Assembly: GCF_000377405.1 (NCBI RefSeq)
Contig: NZ_KB905022.1
Span: 186,001-250,000, forward strand
DNA: 64,000 nucleotides
From: Thioalkalivibrio sp. ALE31
GTDB taxonomy: Bacteria > Pseudomonadota > Gammaproteobacteria > Ectothiorhodospirales > Ectothiorhodospiraceae
Direction: 5' to 3'
Positions 1 through 8,232 of this stretch are shown piece by piece. A program made the translations under genes and the position numbers. The notes below the pieces were generated by a model. That model searched no databases. It had not been told where the DNA came from and saw only the letters and a list, made by a program, of their open reading frames with translations. Positions within the stretch are counted from its first letter, which is position 1. The number at the start of each line of letters is the position of its first letter.

Positions 1-1
1 C

Positions 2-1456
2 GAGCTGTTCGAGGATGCGCGCGTCGAGGCCCTGGCGACGCGCGGCTTCCCCGGCCTGCGCAACTTGTGGATCCCCCTGCACACCGCGACGCCCGACGAT
101 GGTGACGCCCCGCAGGCGCTGCTGGCCCGCACCGCGCGGGCCCTGCTGGACCCCGACTACCGCGACGACCACCCGTTTGTGGGCAAGGCGCGCGCGGCGC
201 TGGCCGAACGGGCGGAGGACCTCGAGGCCGCGGGTCTGGCGCACGAACTGGCCGAGGCCCTGGCGCCGGAGTTCCCGGAAAAGGGTTACATGAACCCGCG
301 GCAGGTGGCCCCGGATGTCCTCTACCGCGATGACAACCGCTATATCTGGGCCTTCGGCCGCGAGGAAGACGACTTCGAGACGCTGATGGCCAGCGGCTCG
401 AATCAGGAGCGCGTCTACGTCACACCCATGGAGATGATCAATACGCTGGATGTCCCCGGGGCCGGGGATGACGCCCAGATGATCATGGTGCTGGCGACCG
501 AGTGGTTCCGGGACGGCGAAGACGAAAGCATCAACCAGCAGGAGGGCAAGGAGCCGATCTCGCTGCCCTACCACTACCACGAGTGGGACTACCAGATGCA
601 GCTGGAACGGCCGCACTGGGTCACCCTGCTGGAGCGGCGTCCGAAGAAGGGCGACGTGGAAGAGATCGACGCAATTAACGAGAAGCACAAGCCGCTGATC
701 TCGCGTCTCAAGTTCCTGATCGAGGCGATGCAGCCGCAGGGCGTGCAGCGCATGCGCAAGCAGGCCGAGGGCGACGAACTGGACGTGAACGCCCTCGTCG
801 AGGCGCAGATCGATCTGCGCATGCGCCGCCAGCCGGACGAGCGGATCTACGTCCGCAATATCCGTCAGGTGCGCGACCTGTCCGTGCTGGTGCTACTGGA
901 TCTGTCCGAGTCCACCAACGAGCCCCTCGCCGATGGCGAGACGACCGTCGTCCAGCTGGCGCGGGAGGCGACTGCGCTACTGGGCGGAGCCATCTCGAAG
1001 ATCGGTGACCCCTTCGCGATCCACGGCTTCGCCTCCGATGGCCGCCACGATGTCGAGTATTACCGCTTCAAGGATTTCGATGCCCCCTACGACGATCATG
1101 CCCGGGCGCGGCTGGCCGGGATGAAGGGGCAGTTGTCCACGCGCATGGGGGCGGCGATCCGGCATGCCGGCCACCTGCTGCACCAGCAGGGCACGCAGAA
1201 AAAGCTGCTGCTGATCGTGACCGACGGCGAGCCGGCGGATACCGATGTGCGCGATCCGCAGTACCTGCGCCAGGATGCCAAGCGCGCGGTGGAAGAGGTG
1301 GGCAAGAACGGCGTCTACAGCTTCTGCATCAGCCTGGATCCGCAGGCCGACGAGTACGTGGAACGCATCTTCGGTGCGCAGCACTTCATGGTGCTGGACC
1401 ACATCGAGCGGCTCCCGGAAAAGCTGCCGATGCTGTACGCCGGCCTGACCCGTTAG
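2..1456 (+). CDS. cbbO: CbbO-type Rubisco activase subunit (VWA domain), 5' truncated by window edge
   Basis: The frame is open from base 2 and the sequence before the first ATG (65) already reads as protein (ELFEDARVEALATRG), so the start lies outside the window. The visible 484 residues end in a von Willebrand A domain with a MIDAS motif (DLSES, around residue 300 from the ATG) and a downstream TDGEPADTD loop. The family is NorD/CbbO. CbbO works with the AAA+ protein CbbQ to remove inhibitory sugar phosphates from Rubisco, with the VWA domain contacting the Rubisco large subunit. The choice of CbbO over NorD rests mainly on the CbbR-type regulator 16 bp downstream. cbbQ and cbbLS would be expected just upstream of the window. 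Confidence 0.85.
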   Translation, partial: ELFEDARVEALATRGFPGLRNLWIPLHTATPDDGDAPQALLARTARALLDPDYRDDHPFVGKARAALAERAEDLEAAGLAHELAEALAPEFPEKGYMNPRQVAPDVLYRDDNRYIWAFGREEDDFETLMASGSNQERVYVTPMEMINTLDVPGAGDDAQMIMVLATEWFRDGEDESINQQEGKEPISLPYHYHEWDYQMQLERPHWVTLLERRPKKGDVEEIDAINEKHKPLISRLKFLIEAMQPQGVQRMRKQAEGDELDVNALVEAQIDLRMRRQPDERIYVRNIRQVRDLSVLVLLDLSESTNEPLADGETTVVQLAREATALLGGAISKIGDPFAIHGFASDGRHDVEYYRFKDFDAPYDDHARARLAGMKGQLSTRMGAAIRHAGHLLHQQGTQKKLLLIVTDGEPADTDVRDPQYLRQDAKRAVEEVGKNGVYSFCISLDPQADEYVERIFGAQHFMVLDHIERLPEKLPMLYAGLTR

Positions 1457-1472
1457 GGCGCACGGTACTCGC

Positions 1473-2507
1473 ATGGCAAAGACGGGGGCGAGCTCGACAC
1501 CACCGAAGGAGTCCAGCCTTCCGCAGGTGATGTTGAAGTCCGAGCTGCCCGCGCATCTGATCCGGCATGCGACCCTGCGCCAGTTGCAGGTGTTCGAGGC
1601 GATCGTGCGCCTGGGCAGTTTCACCCGGGCGGCGGAAGAGCTCTATCTGACCCAGCCGACCGTCTCCATCCAGATCAAGAAGCTCTCCGGTGCGCTCGGC
1701 CTGCCGCTGTTCGAATACGTCGGACGCAAGGCCTTCCCGACCGAGGTCGGGCTGTTGCTGTACGACACCTGCCGCGAGATGCTCGGGGCGCTGACCAATC
1801 TCGAGATGAAGCTCGCGGAGATGCACGGGCTGAAGCGCGGGCGCCTGCGCCTGGCGGTCATCACCACGGCGCAGTACTTCGCGCCCACGATCCTCGGGCA
1901 GTTCGCCAAGCGCTATCCGGATATCGAGCTGTCGCTGGAGGTCAGCAACTTCGACCGGGTGCTGGATCGCCTGGCCAGCAACGACGATGACCTGTACATC
2001 ATCGGGCACGTGCCCGAGCGGCTGACCGATATCGCGGTGTATCCGTTCGCGCCGAACCCCCTGGTGGTGATGGCCAGCCGCGACCACCCGCTGGCGGGGC
2101 AGCGCAACATCCCGATCGAACGCCTGGAGCAGGAGACCTTCCTGATGCGCGAGCCGGGTTCCGGCATCCGCGAGGCAACCCTCAAGCTGTTCCAGGAACA
2201 CGGCATCAACCCGACCGTGCGCATGGAGCTCGGCTCCAACGAGGCGATCAAGCAGGCGGTCATCGGGGGCCTGGGGATCGCGGTGCTGTCACTGCATACC
2301 CTCAGCGCGGAAGGGGCCGGGGGGCCGGTCGCGCTGCTGGATGTGGAGCACTTCCCGATCCACCGCCAGTGGCACATCGTCCACCCCAGACAGAAGGTCC
2401 TGTCGGTCGTGGCCCAGACCTTCCTGGATTTTGCCATCCAGGACGAGGCGCGGGTGCGCGGTCAGGTCGAGGACCTGCTGGCCGCGTTCAAGGCGCAGGC
2501 GAGCTGA
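1473..2507 (+). CDS. cbbR: LysR-family transcriptional regulator, CbbR type
   Basis: 344 residues. The N-terminal winged helix-turn-helix (about residues 30-90; LRQLQVFEAIVRLGSFTRAA, then LTQPTVSIQIKKLS) is followed by a LysR substrate-binding domain to about residue 320. The sequence resembles CbbR/RbcR/CmpR regulators, which sense Calvin-cycle metabolites and activate cbb operons. It starts 16 bp after cbbO on the same strand, so it may be cotranscribed with it, whereas many cbbR genes are divergent. An in-frame ATG at 1530 is an alternative start. Neither has a strong Shine-Dalgarno sequence, and the extra 19 residues are low-complexity. The family call is firm. The CbbR assignment relies on similarity of the DNA-binding domain and on context. 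Confidence 0.85.
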   Translation: MAKTGASSTPPKESSLPQVMLKSELPAHLIRHATLRQLQVFEAIVRLGSFTRAAEELYLTQPTVSIQIKKLSGALGLPLFEYVGRKAFPTEVGLLLYDTCREMLGALTNLEMKLAEMHGLKRGRLRLAVITTAQYFAPTILGQFAKRYPDIELSLEVSNFDRVLDRLASNDDDLYIIGHVPERLTDIAVYPFAPNPLVVMASRDHPLAGQRNIPIERLEQETFLMREPGSGIREATLKLFQEHGINPTVRMELGSNEAIKQAVIGGLGIAVLSLHTLSAEGAGGPVALLDVEHFPIHRQWHIVHPRQKVLSVVAQTFLDFAIQDEARVRGQVEDLLAAFKAQAS

Positions 2508-2530
2508 TCAGGCGGCCCGCGACCGGCGCC

Positions 2531-2559
2531 CTGACAGCCCCTCCAGGGTCCCTTATAAT
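2531..2559 (+). promoter_or_regulatory. Sigma70 promoter for the SnoaL-like gene
   Basis: CTGACA at 2531-2536 and a consensus TATAAT at 2554-2559 are separated by exactly 17 bp. Transcription would begin near 2566, about 40 nt before the GTG start at 2605. This gives the downstream gene its own promoter independent of cbbO-cbbR. Confidence 0.75.
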
Positions 2560-2604
2560 TCACGTTTTATCCGGCCGGCAATGGCCGTATGCGGAGATCA
2601 GTCA

Positions 2605-3171
2605 GTGACCACGAGCAGCCGGCCGCGCATCAGCGGCACCCAGTTCATCAATGCCGACGAGTCGCCGCGCGCGCGCCTGAGCCTCAGTGCCTCGCATCGC
2701 GACCAGCACCACCCGGTGACCGGGACGGGTGGCGATCCGGCGTTCGGCGCCATCGACACCCCGCCGAACGAGAGCTGCGTGGTCTGCGCCCCCGCGACCC
2801 GCCGCCTGGCCGAGGAACTGTTCGAGGGCTGGAACGACGCCCTGCAGACCGGGGATGCGCGCAAGGTCACCGAGCGCTATGCCGAGGACGCGGTCCTGCT
2901 GCCGACGGTCTCCAACGTCCCGCGTACCACGCACGCCGAGATCCAGGACTACTTCGAACACTTCCTCGAGAAGAAGCCCTTCGGCACCATCAACACCCGC
3001 AACGTGAAGCTCGGCTGCAACAAGCTGACCGACGCCGGCACCTATACCTTCCGCGTCACTGACGGCGGCGAGACCAAGGATGTCCCCGCGCGCTACACCT
3101 TTGTCTACGAGAACCGCGACGGCGAGTGGAAGATCGTCCACCACCACTCCTCGATGATGCCGACTGACTAG
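2605..3171 (+). CDS. SnoaL-like/DUF4440-type NTF2-fold protein with N-terminal extension
   Basis: 188 residues from GTG 2605, chosen because GGAG at 2593-2596 lies 8 nt upstream. An in-frame ATG at 2581 would also fall inside the predicted transcript. The C-terminal 125 residues (RLAEELFEGWNDALQTGDA to the end) match the NTF2-like group that also contains the CaMKII association domain and the SgcJ/EcaC annotations; it is a small cone-shaped dimer fold. The N-terminal 60 residues are polar and include a CVVC pair just before the fold. No active site can be assigned from sequence. It follows cbbO-cbbR and may be linked to carbon fixation, but that is context only. Confidence 0.75.
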   Translation: MTTSSRPRISGTQFINADESPRARLSLSASHRDQHHPVTGTGGDPAFGAIDTPPNESCVVCAPATRRLAEELFEGWNDALQTGDARKVTERYAEDAVLLPTVSNVPRTTHAEIQDYFEHFLEKKPFGTINTRNVKLGCNKLTDAGTYTFRVTDGGETKDVPARYTFVYENRDGEWKIVHHHSSMMPTD

Positions 3172-3398
3172 TCTTCACGGGGCGACCGTGCCCGGCCTTT
3201 TGGGGCTCGCAAGAGTAGGCGGTCTCCCTCTCGATTAGTGGCTTTCTGTGAGGGTTGGCTGTATTCCGGCATGACCAGTGTGTGATACTCGTCACGTTTC
3301 TGCGCAAACACCGCGCGGTCGGGTGCCCCCGTTTCCGGCGTGGCGCTTGAACGTACGGCAGAGGACGGCGCCCAATCGGGCCATGACTGGCAGGACGG

Positions 3399-4823
3399 AT
3401 GACAAACGGGTCGGCACAACGGGAAAGCACTTCACCCCATTTGGTGGTTTTTACTCGGCAGTCGGGGCTGGCGGAGCGACTGGCAACGGGGCTTGCATGT
3501 ACCGCCTTCGAAACCGTAGCCGATTACGAGGCCAGCCGGATCGATGGAGCCGGCATGATGGCCTTCGTGATCGATGCGGATGCGCTGCCCGACACCGCAG
3601 CTGTGGCGCGGGCCTTACGGTGTCATCCACAGGACCGAATGCGGTTGCTCTGGCTGCATGGCGACGCCGATGCCGAGACGCGGGCCCTGTCCGACGGTCC
3701 CTTTCACTCCGTCGATGAGCCCTCCCAGCGTATCGTGGATTGTGCAGCACGCCTGGAAACCGCCAATGGCGGGCGGCCCCCCCGTAGTCAGGATGAAGTG
3801 CTTCTGGCTTTGCTGTGGAGTCACCCGGGCCTGCATCTGGTGCCGGTGCGGGACTGGCATGCCCAGCAGTTGTATCGCTATCCGCTCCTAGATGCTTTGC
3901 TCGAAGAAGATACGCCCGAGTTCTGGTTGCGGGGGGTGCGCCAACGCCGTCTTCTCGAAGGTGTGGAGCTGGTCGACCGCGTACGCCTTTGCCCGGGATG
4001 CCGGCAAGGGCATCTGAGTTTTGTTGATGTGTGCCCGGAATGCGACTCGCTCGACATACGCACCGAGCCCGGACTGCATTGCTTCGCCTGTGGGCATGTG
4101 GGGCCGCAGCGTCTATTCCAGGATGGCGGCATGCTGCGGTGCCCGAACTGTTCGGCGGTCCTGCGTCATATTGGCGAGGACTATGACCGACCACTGGAGA
4201 ATCACGTCTGCGGCAGTTGCCAGCATATGTTCATGGAGGGCCGCGTACTGGCGCGCTGCATGGGGTGTGGCCAGGCCCATGACCCCGATGAACTTGAGCC
4301 CATGGGGATTTACCGCTACCGGTTATCGGAGGCTGGGCGGTTACTGGCCCGGACAGGGGAGCTGCGGGATCTCTACGGAGCCTTCGACGAGATCAACCAT
4401 GTGGCGCCGGAACACTTCGAGTTCTTCGTGGACTGGTCGCTGAAGCTGCGGCAGCGTCATGACGAGATCGGATTTGGCCTGATCCTGCTGCATTTGAACG
4501 GCATGGCCCGGGTCATCGATGCGCTGGGTCATGGGCGCGGTGTGGCACTGGTGGACACCTTCGCCGAACGCGTCAAGGCCCTGGTTCGGTCCACGGATTT
4601 GATGACCCGTACCGGTGACGACCGCATCTGGCTGTTTCTGCCACAAACGACCGCGAGCGGCGTCGACGTGCTGGCCAAAAGGCTCGGAGAGCTGCTGGAA
4701 GATGTCGTGTCCCAGGTGGATGTGGGGCGTCTCGGAAACGTGTATCACGAATCTTCTATGGGCATGGCGGAAGCCGAGGATGCGGCTGCGGTCATGGCGC
4801 GACTGGTCTCGCGGTCGCAATGA
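3399..4823 (+). CDS. TackOD1 zinc-ribbon protein with degenerate GGDEF domain
   Basis: 474 residues, cytoplasmic, no membrane segment. Residues 1-125 resemble a receiver-like alpha/beta domain. A cysteine-rich middle (about 195-295) contains six CxxC pairs: CPGC 198, CPEC 212, CFAC 228, CPNC 248, CGSC 271 and CMGC 287. This is the pattern of the TackOD1 output domain, expected to bind several zinc ions. The C-terminus (about 335-474) has GGDEF-domain organisation, but the signature reads RTGDDRI in place of GGDEF, so diguanylate cyclase activity is unlikely and a binding or regulatory role is more plausible. Its stop overlaps the start of the glycosyltransferase (ATGA), so the two are translationally coupled. 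Likely a regulator or scaffold of the polymer synthase. Confidence 0.75.
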   Translation: MTNGSAQRESTSPHLVVFTRQSGLAERLATGLACTAFETVADYEASRIDGAGMMAFVIDADALPDTAAVARALRCHPQDRMRLLWLHGDADAETRALSDGPFHSVDEPSQRIVDCAARLETANGGRPPRSQDEVLLALLWSHPGLHLVPVRDWHAQQLYRYPLLDALLEEDTPEFWLRGVRQRRLLEGVELVDRVRLCPGCRQGHLSFVDVCPECDSLDIRTEPGLHCFACGHVGPQRLFQDGGMLRCPNCSAVLRHIGEDYDRPLENHVCGSCQHMFMEGRVLARCMGCGQAHDPDELEPMGIYRYRLSEAGRLLARTGELRDLYGAFDEINHVAPEHFEFFVDWSLKLRQRHDEIGFGLILLHLNGMARVIDALGHGRGVALVDTFAERVKALVRSTDLMTRTGDDRIWLFLPQTTASGVDVLAKRLGELLEDVVSQVDVGRLGNVYHESSMGMAEAEDAAAVMARLVSRSQ

Positions 4824-6157
4824 ACGAAATGCTTTCGCTTCCGACCGAGGCCGGGGCCTTGCTGGCTACGTTGTTCCTGGAGTCGGACGCCCTCACGCTG
4901 GCGTACATGTTCATCCCGTTCGTGGTGTTTCTGGAATTGCCGCTGAACCTGATGATCTGGCTGGGTGTGCTGCGCCACTACACTCGACGTATCTATGCGA
5001 TTCCTACCCAGTACCCGTACACACCGCGGATCACCTGCATTGTGACGTGCTATGCCGAAGGCCGGTCGGTACAGGGGACGATTCGCACGCTGCTGGAGCA
5101 GGTGTACCCGGGGCAGATCGAGATCATCGCGGTGGTGGATGGCGCTGATCAGAATCTGGCCACCATGCAGGCGCTTCGCGATATCCAGCCCGAGGCAGAG
5201 CATTACGCCAGCCGCCGGCTGATCATCCTGCCAAAGGTACCCCGGGGTGGTCGGGTCTCGTCGCTGAACGCCGGGCTTCAGTTGGCGCGCGGGGAAATCG
5301 TGATGGCAGTGGATGGCGATACCTCGTTCGACAACAGCATGGCCCTGCATGCAGCGGGCCATTTCCGCGATCCTAATGTGATCGCCATGGCCGGCTCGTT
5401 GCGCGTTCGCAACTGGAATCAAAACCTGATGACCCGCCTTCAGGCGCTGGAGTATATGATCACCATTCACCTGGCCAAGGTTGGCCTGGGTGAGTTCCGC
5501 GGCATCAACAATATTTCGGGTGCCTTCGGGGTCTTCCGGACCGAGTTTGTCCGTAAAGTGGGCGGGTGGACAACGGGGTCGGCGGAGGATCTCGACCTGA
5601 CCTTGCGGCTGAAGCAGTATTTTGGCCGTCACCCGGGGTTCTACATCCCCTTCGAACCCCAGGCGATGGGGCACACAGATGTCCCGGATACCCTGGTGGG
5701 ATTCCTGAAACAGCGTCTGCGCTGGGACGGGGACCTGTTCTTCATGTATGTGCGAAAGCATCGCAACGCCTTTTCGCCGCGCCAGATGGGCTGGTGGAAT
5801 GTAATCATAGGCGTCTGGTACGGGATGCTGTTCCAGATGGTGATGCCGGTGCTGATCGTGCTGTACACCCTGTGGCTGGTGGTGATGGCCGATCCGGGTG
5901 TCGTGCTGGCCACGTTCATACTGATCATGGGGCTCTACGCGATCCTGACGGCCCTGATGTACATCACCGCGCTGGTGTTCATTTCGGAACGCCGCGGGCG
6001 TGATCTCCGCCTGGCCTGGCTGATTCCCGTGTTTCCCTTTTTCGCATTGGGCATGCGGGTGTGGTCGTTGGTCGCCATCATTAACGAGTGGTGGCGTCAT
6101 TCGAGCCAGGAGTCGTCCATGGCCCCCTGGTGGGTACTACGCAAGAGCAAGCGGTAA
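4820..6157 (+). CDS. Processive family 2 glycosyltransferase (BcsA/hyaluronan-synthase-like)
   Basis: 445 residues. Hydrophobic segments lie at about 12-52 and three to four more from about 325 to the end, flanking a cytoplasmic GT-A domain. Processive-synthase motifs are all present: DGAD at 107-110, DGD at 165-167, the acceptor-site ED at 256-257 and QRLRW (QxxRW) at 298-302. It therefore probably polymerises a nucleotide-sugar and extrudes the chain across the inner membrane. There is no PilZ domain, so c-di-GMP control, if any, would come from a partner. It overlaps the gene before by 4 nt (ATGA) and the gene after by 1 nt (TAATG). The sugar substrate cannot be read from sequence. Confidence 0.85.
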   Translation: MNEMLSLPTEAGALLATLFLESDALTLAYMFIPFVVFLELPLNLMIWLGVLRHYTRRIYAIPTQYPYTPRITCIVTCYAEGRSVQGTIRTLLEQVYPGQIEIIAVVDGADQNLATMQALRDIQPEAEHYASRRLIILPKVPRGGRVSSLNAGLQLARGEIVMAVDGDTSFDNSMALHAAGHFRDPNVIAMAGSLRVRNWNQNLMTRLQALEYMITIHLAKVGLGEFRGINNISGAFGVFRTEFVRKVGGWTTGSAEDLDLTLRLKQYFGRHPGFYIPFEPQAMGHTDVPDTLVGFLKQRLRWDGDLFFMYVRKHRNAFSPRQMGWWNVIIGVWYGMLFQMVMPVLIVLYTLWLVVMADPGVVLATFILIMGLYAILTALMYITALVFISERRGRDLRLAWLIPVFPFFALGMRVWSLVAIINEWWRHSSQESSMAPWWVLRKSKR

Positions 6158-8232
6158 TGGCGATGCGAGGCGGGATACTGCTCGGGTGCATGCTGATGGC
6201 GGGGCTGCCGGTCATGGCCAGCGCGGAGAGCCTGCCCCGGCTGCTGGATGCGGTCGAAGAGGCACCCTCGTTGCTGGCCGAGCAAGCCGCGTTCGAGCAG
6301 GCGGACGCCTTGCGGGAGCGCCGGCATCAGGAGGGTGGCTGGGAGCTCTTCGGAAGCGCTGGCGCTGGGGTTTACCGCGAACCGGTGGTCGAAGGGCTCA
6401 ATCGGCGATATCGCGGCACCAGCGGTTCGATCGGGATACAGCGTCCGCTGCTGGGCACCGACGAACAGCAGCGAAGGGCGGAATGGCAGGCCCGTGGGGA
6501 GGCCGGTGCCGCCTGGTACCGGTATCAGGAAGCATTGCAGACCCTGAGCCGTGACGTGGCCGAGTCCTACGCGCGGGTCTGGCATGCTCGCCAGCTCCAG
6601 TCCCTGGGCCAGGCGCTGCTGAGCGTCGAGCCGGATCTCGAACGGACCCTTGCGGAACGCGGGGACGAACGGCTGACTCGCGCGGATGAGGCGGCGAGTT
6701 TGCGGCGCAGCCTGGATGCCGCGCGCCTGGACGTGGACGAGGCTCGGGTGGACGAGCACGAGGCCCGGGTGGAGCTGGAAAATCTCCTGGGCCGGCCGGT
6801 TACTCTGGAATCAACCTCAGCATGGTTTGATCCACACCAGGCGACTTGCGGTACTCCCGGGATGGACCCCGCACCGGAAGTCCTGGCGGTGGAGGAAGAG
6901 TTGCGCGCAGTCGAGGAGCGTGAGTCCCTGACCCGGTTCCACGCGGTGCGGTCGAACCTCCAACTGCGTTACAGCTCGAGTTACGAAGACGATGTTAGTC
7001 GCCTGGGGAGTGGGTTGGAGGTTGTCTGGTCCGTCTCCGTGCCCTTGCGCGCGCTGGGTGGAGACAACGCCCTGCAGAGAGAACTGAGGGCTGAACAGCG
7101 GCAGCTCCGGCACCAGCGTACATCGGCCACCCAGGCCGTAGAACAGCGCAGGGATCTGGCGCGGCAGCGCCTGGAGGTCCATTCGCGCCGACTGGATTCC
7201 CGTTTGCAGGAGATGGAAGCGGCGGCTCATGCGCTGGCGGTGGTGGAGGAACGGGCGGAGAGCCGTGTGAGCGTCCCCTGGGAAGAGGTGATGCCCGCTC
7301 GGCAGGCATATTATCAGGCCGCGCGAGGCTGGCTCGACAGCGCGCTGGAGGTCTGGCGCGCGCAGATCGGTTGCGACCTCCTGGCCAGCGATCGTCCCCG
7401 GCCAATGGAACCCATCCGGCAGGCGCGAGCCACGCTGGGCGGCGATCCGGTAACGGACGCCCGCTTGCCCTACGCGGGGCGAATCTATCTGTGGGATAGC
7501 GAACCCGTCATTCGGGGCGAGGATCCCGAGTTCTGGGGCTTGCTGCGCCGCGCCGGCGTGGAGCATGTATGGCTGTCGCTGGATGGCGAACAGATCGATC
7601 GATACAGCGAGCATCCCGGTGTGCTGGCGGATTTCCTGCATCAGGCGCGGCAGCGGCAGGTGGATGTGGGGTTGTTGCTCGGCGAGCCCACTTGGGTGTT
7701 GCCCGAAGCGCGGGATGACCTGGTCCGTATCATCCAGCGTCTGAAGGGGGTCGACTTCGCCGATCTGCACCTGGACATCGAGATCGACCAGCTGGACAGC
7801 CATGGCTACGAGCGTGACGAACTCATTGAGGAGTGGCTGGAGACGGTCGCTGCCGCAGTCGAAGCCTCCCCGTGGCCGGTGGGGCTGAGTGCCCATCCGC
7901 GCGACTTTGGTGGCCCGGATCGTTGCCTTGCTTGCGACTTCGCCGAGGTGGGGGCAACGGAGCTTGCCCTGATGACCTACGTGACGCATGCCGATGGGAT
8001 GGTCCACCGCCTGGAACCCGTGCTCGCGCGGAAGCCCGGGCTCACGATCACCCTGGCTCAGAGTGTGGAGTCGATCCTCTCGCCGCAAAACAGCTGGTTC
8101 CATCACGGCTGGGACGCGATGCTGAGCACTCTCGACACTGCGACCGAACGGCTGGACCACCTCCGTCTTCCGGTGGCGATCCAGAGCTACTCGTACCTGA
8201 GGGAAATGTGGGCCCATGAAGATTCGCTTTGA
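6157..8232 (+). CDS. TolC-like outer-membrane protein fused to a C-terminal TIM-barrel-like domain
   Basis: 691 residues from ATG 6157, which overlaps the GT2 stop (TAATG) and begins a clear signal peptide (MAMRGGILLGCMLMAGLPVM, cleavage after about ASA 23). A more upstream in-frame ATG at 6088 would bury the signal peptide. Residues about 25-410 are rich in long helices with heptad character, as in TolC-family outer-membrane factors. Residues about 430-691 look like an alpha/beta barrel: AGRIYLWDSEPVI, then DLHLDIEIDQLD (strand-end acidic cluster like those in glycosidase barrels), then GLSAHPRDFGG and ITLAQSVES. Hydrolase activity is an inference. The fusion would place a polysaccharide-modifying or gating domain in the periplasm beside the exit channel. 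Confidence 0.65.
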   Translation: MAMRGGILLGCMLMAGLPVMASAESLPRLLDAVEEAPSLLAEQAAFEQADALRERRHQEGGWELFGSAGAGVYREPVVEGLNRRYRGTSGSIGIQRPLLGTDEQQRRAEWQARGEAGAAWYRYQEALQTLSRDVAESYARVWHARQLQSLGQALLSVEPDLERTLAERGDERLTRADEAASLRRSLDAARLDVDEARVDEHEARVELENLLGRPVTLESTSAWFDPHQATCGTPGMDPAPEVLAVEEELRAVEERESLTRFHAVRSNLQLRYSSSYEDDVSRLGSGLEVVWSVSVPLRALGGDNALQRELRAEQRQLRHQRTSATQAVEQRRDLARQRLEVHSRRLDSRLQEMEAAAHALAVVEERAESRVSVPWEEVMPARQAYYQAARGWLDSALEVWRAQIGCDLLASDRPRPMEPIRQARATLGGDPVTDARLPYAGRIYLWDSEPVIRGEDPEFWGLLRRAGVEHVWLSLDGEQIDRYSEHPGVLADFLHQARQRQVDVGLLLGEPTWVLPEARDDLVRIIQRLKGVDFADLHLDIEIDQLDSHGYERDELIEEWLETVAAAVEASPWPVGLSAHPRDFGGPDRCLACDFAEVGATELALMTYVTHADGMVHRLEPVLARKPGLTITLAQSVESILSPQNSWFHHGWDAMLSTLDTATERLDHLRLPVAIQSYSYLREMWAHEDSL

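Noticed and set aside
3255-3289. Promoter TTGGCT..GATACT before the TackOD1 gene
   Set aside because: Spacing of 23 bp is too long for sigma70; no better pair found.
6088-6156. Upstream ATG for the TolC-like gene
   Set aside because: It would put 23 residues before a textbook signal peptide and lies inside the GT2 gene; TAATG coupling at 6157 is preferred.
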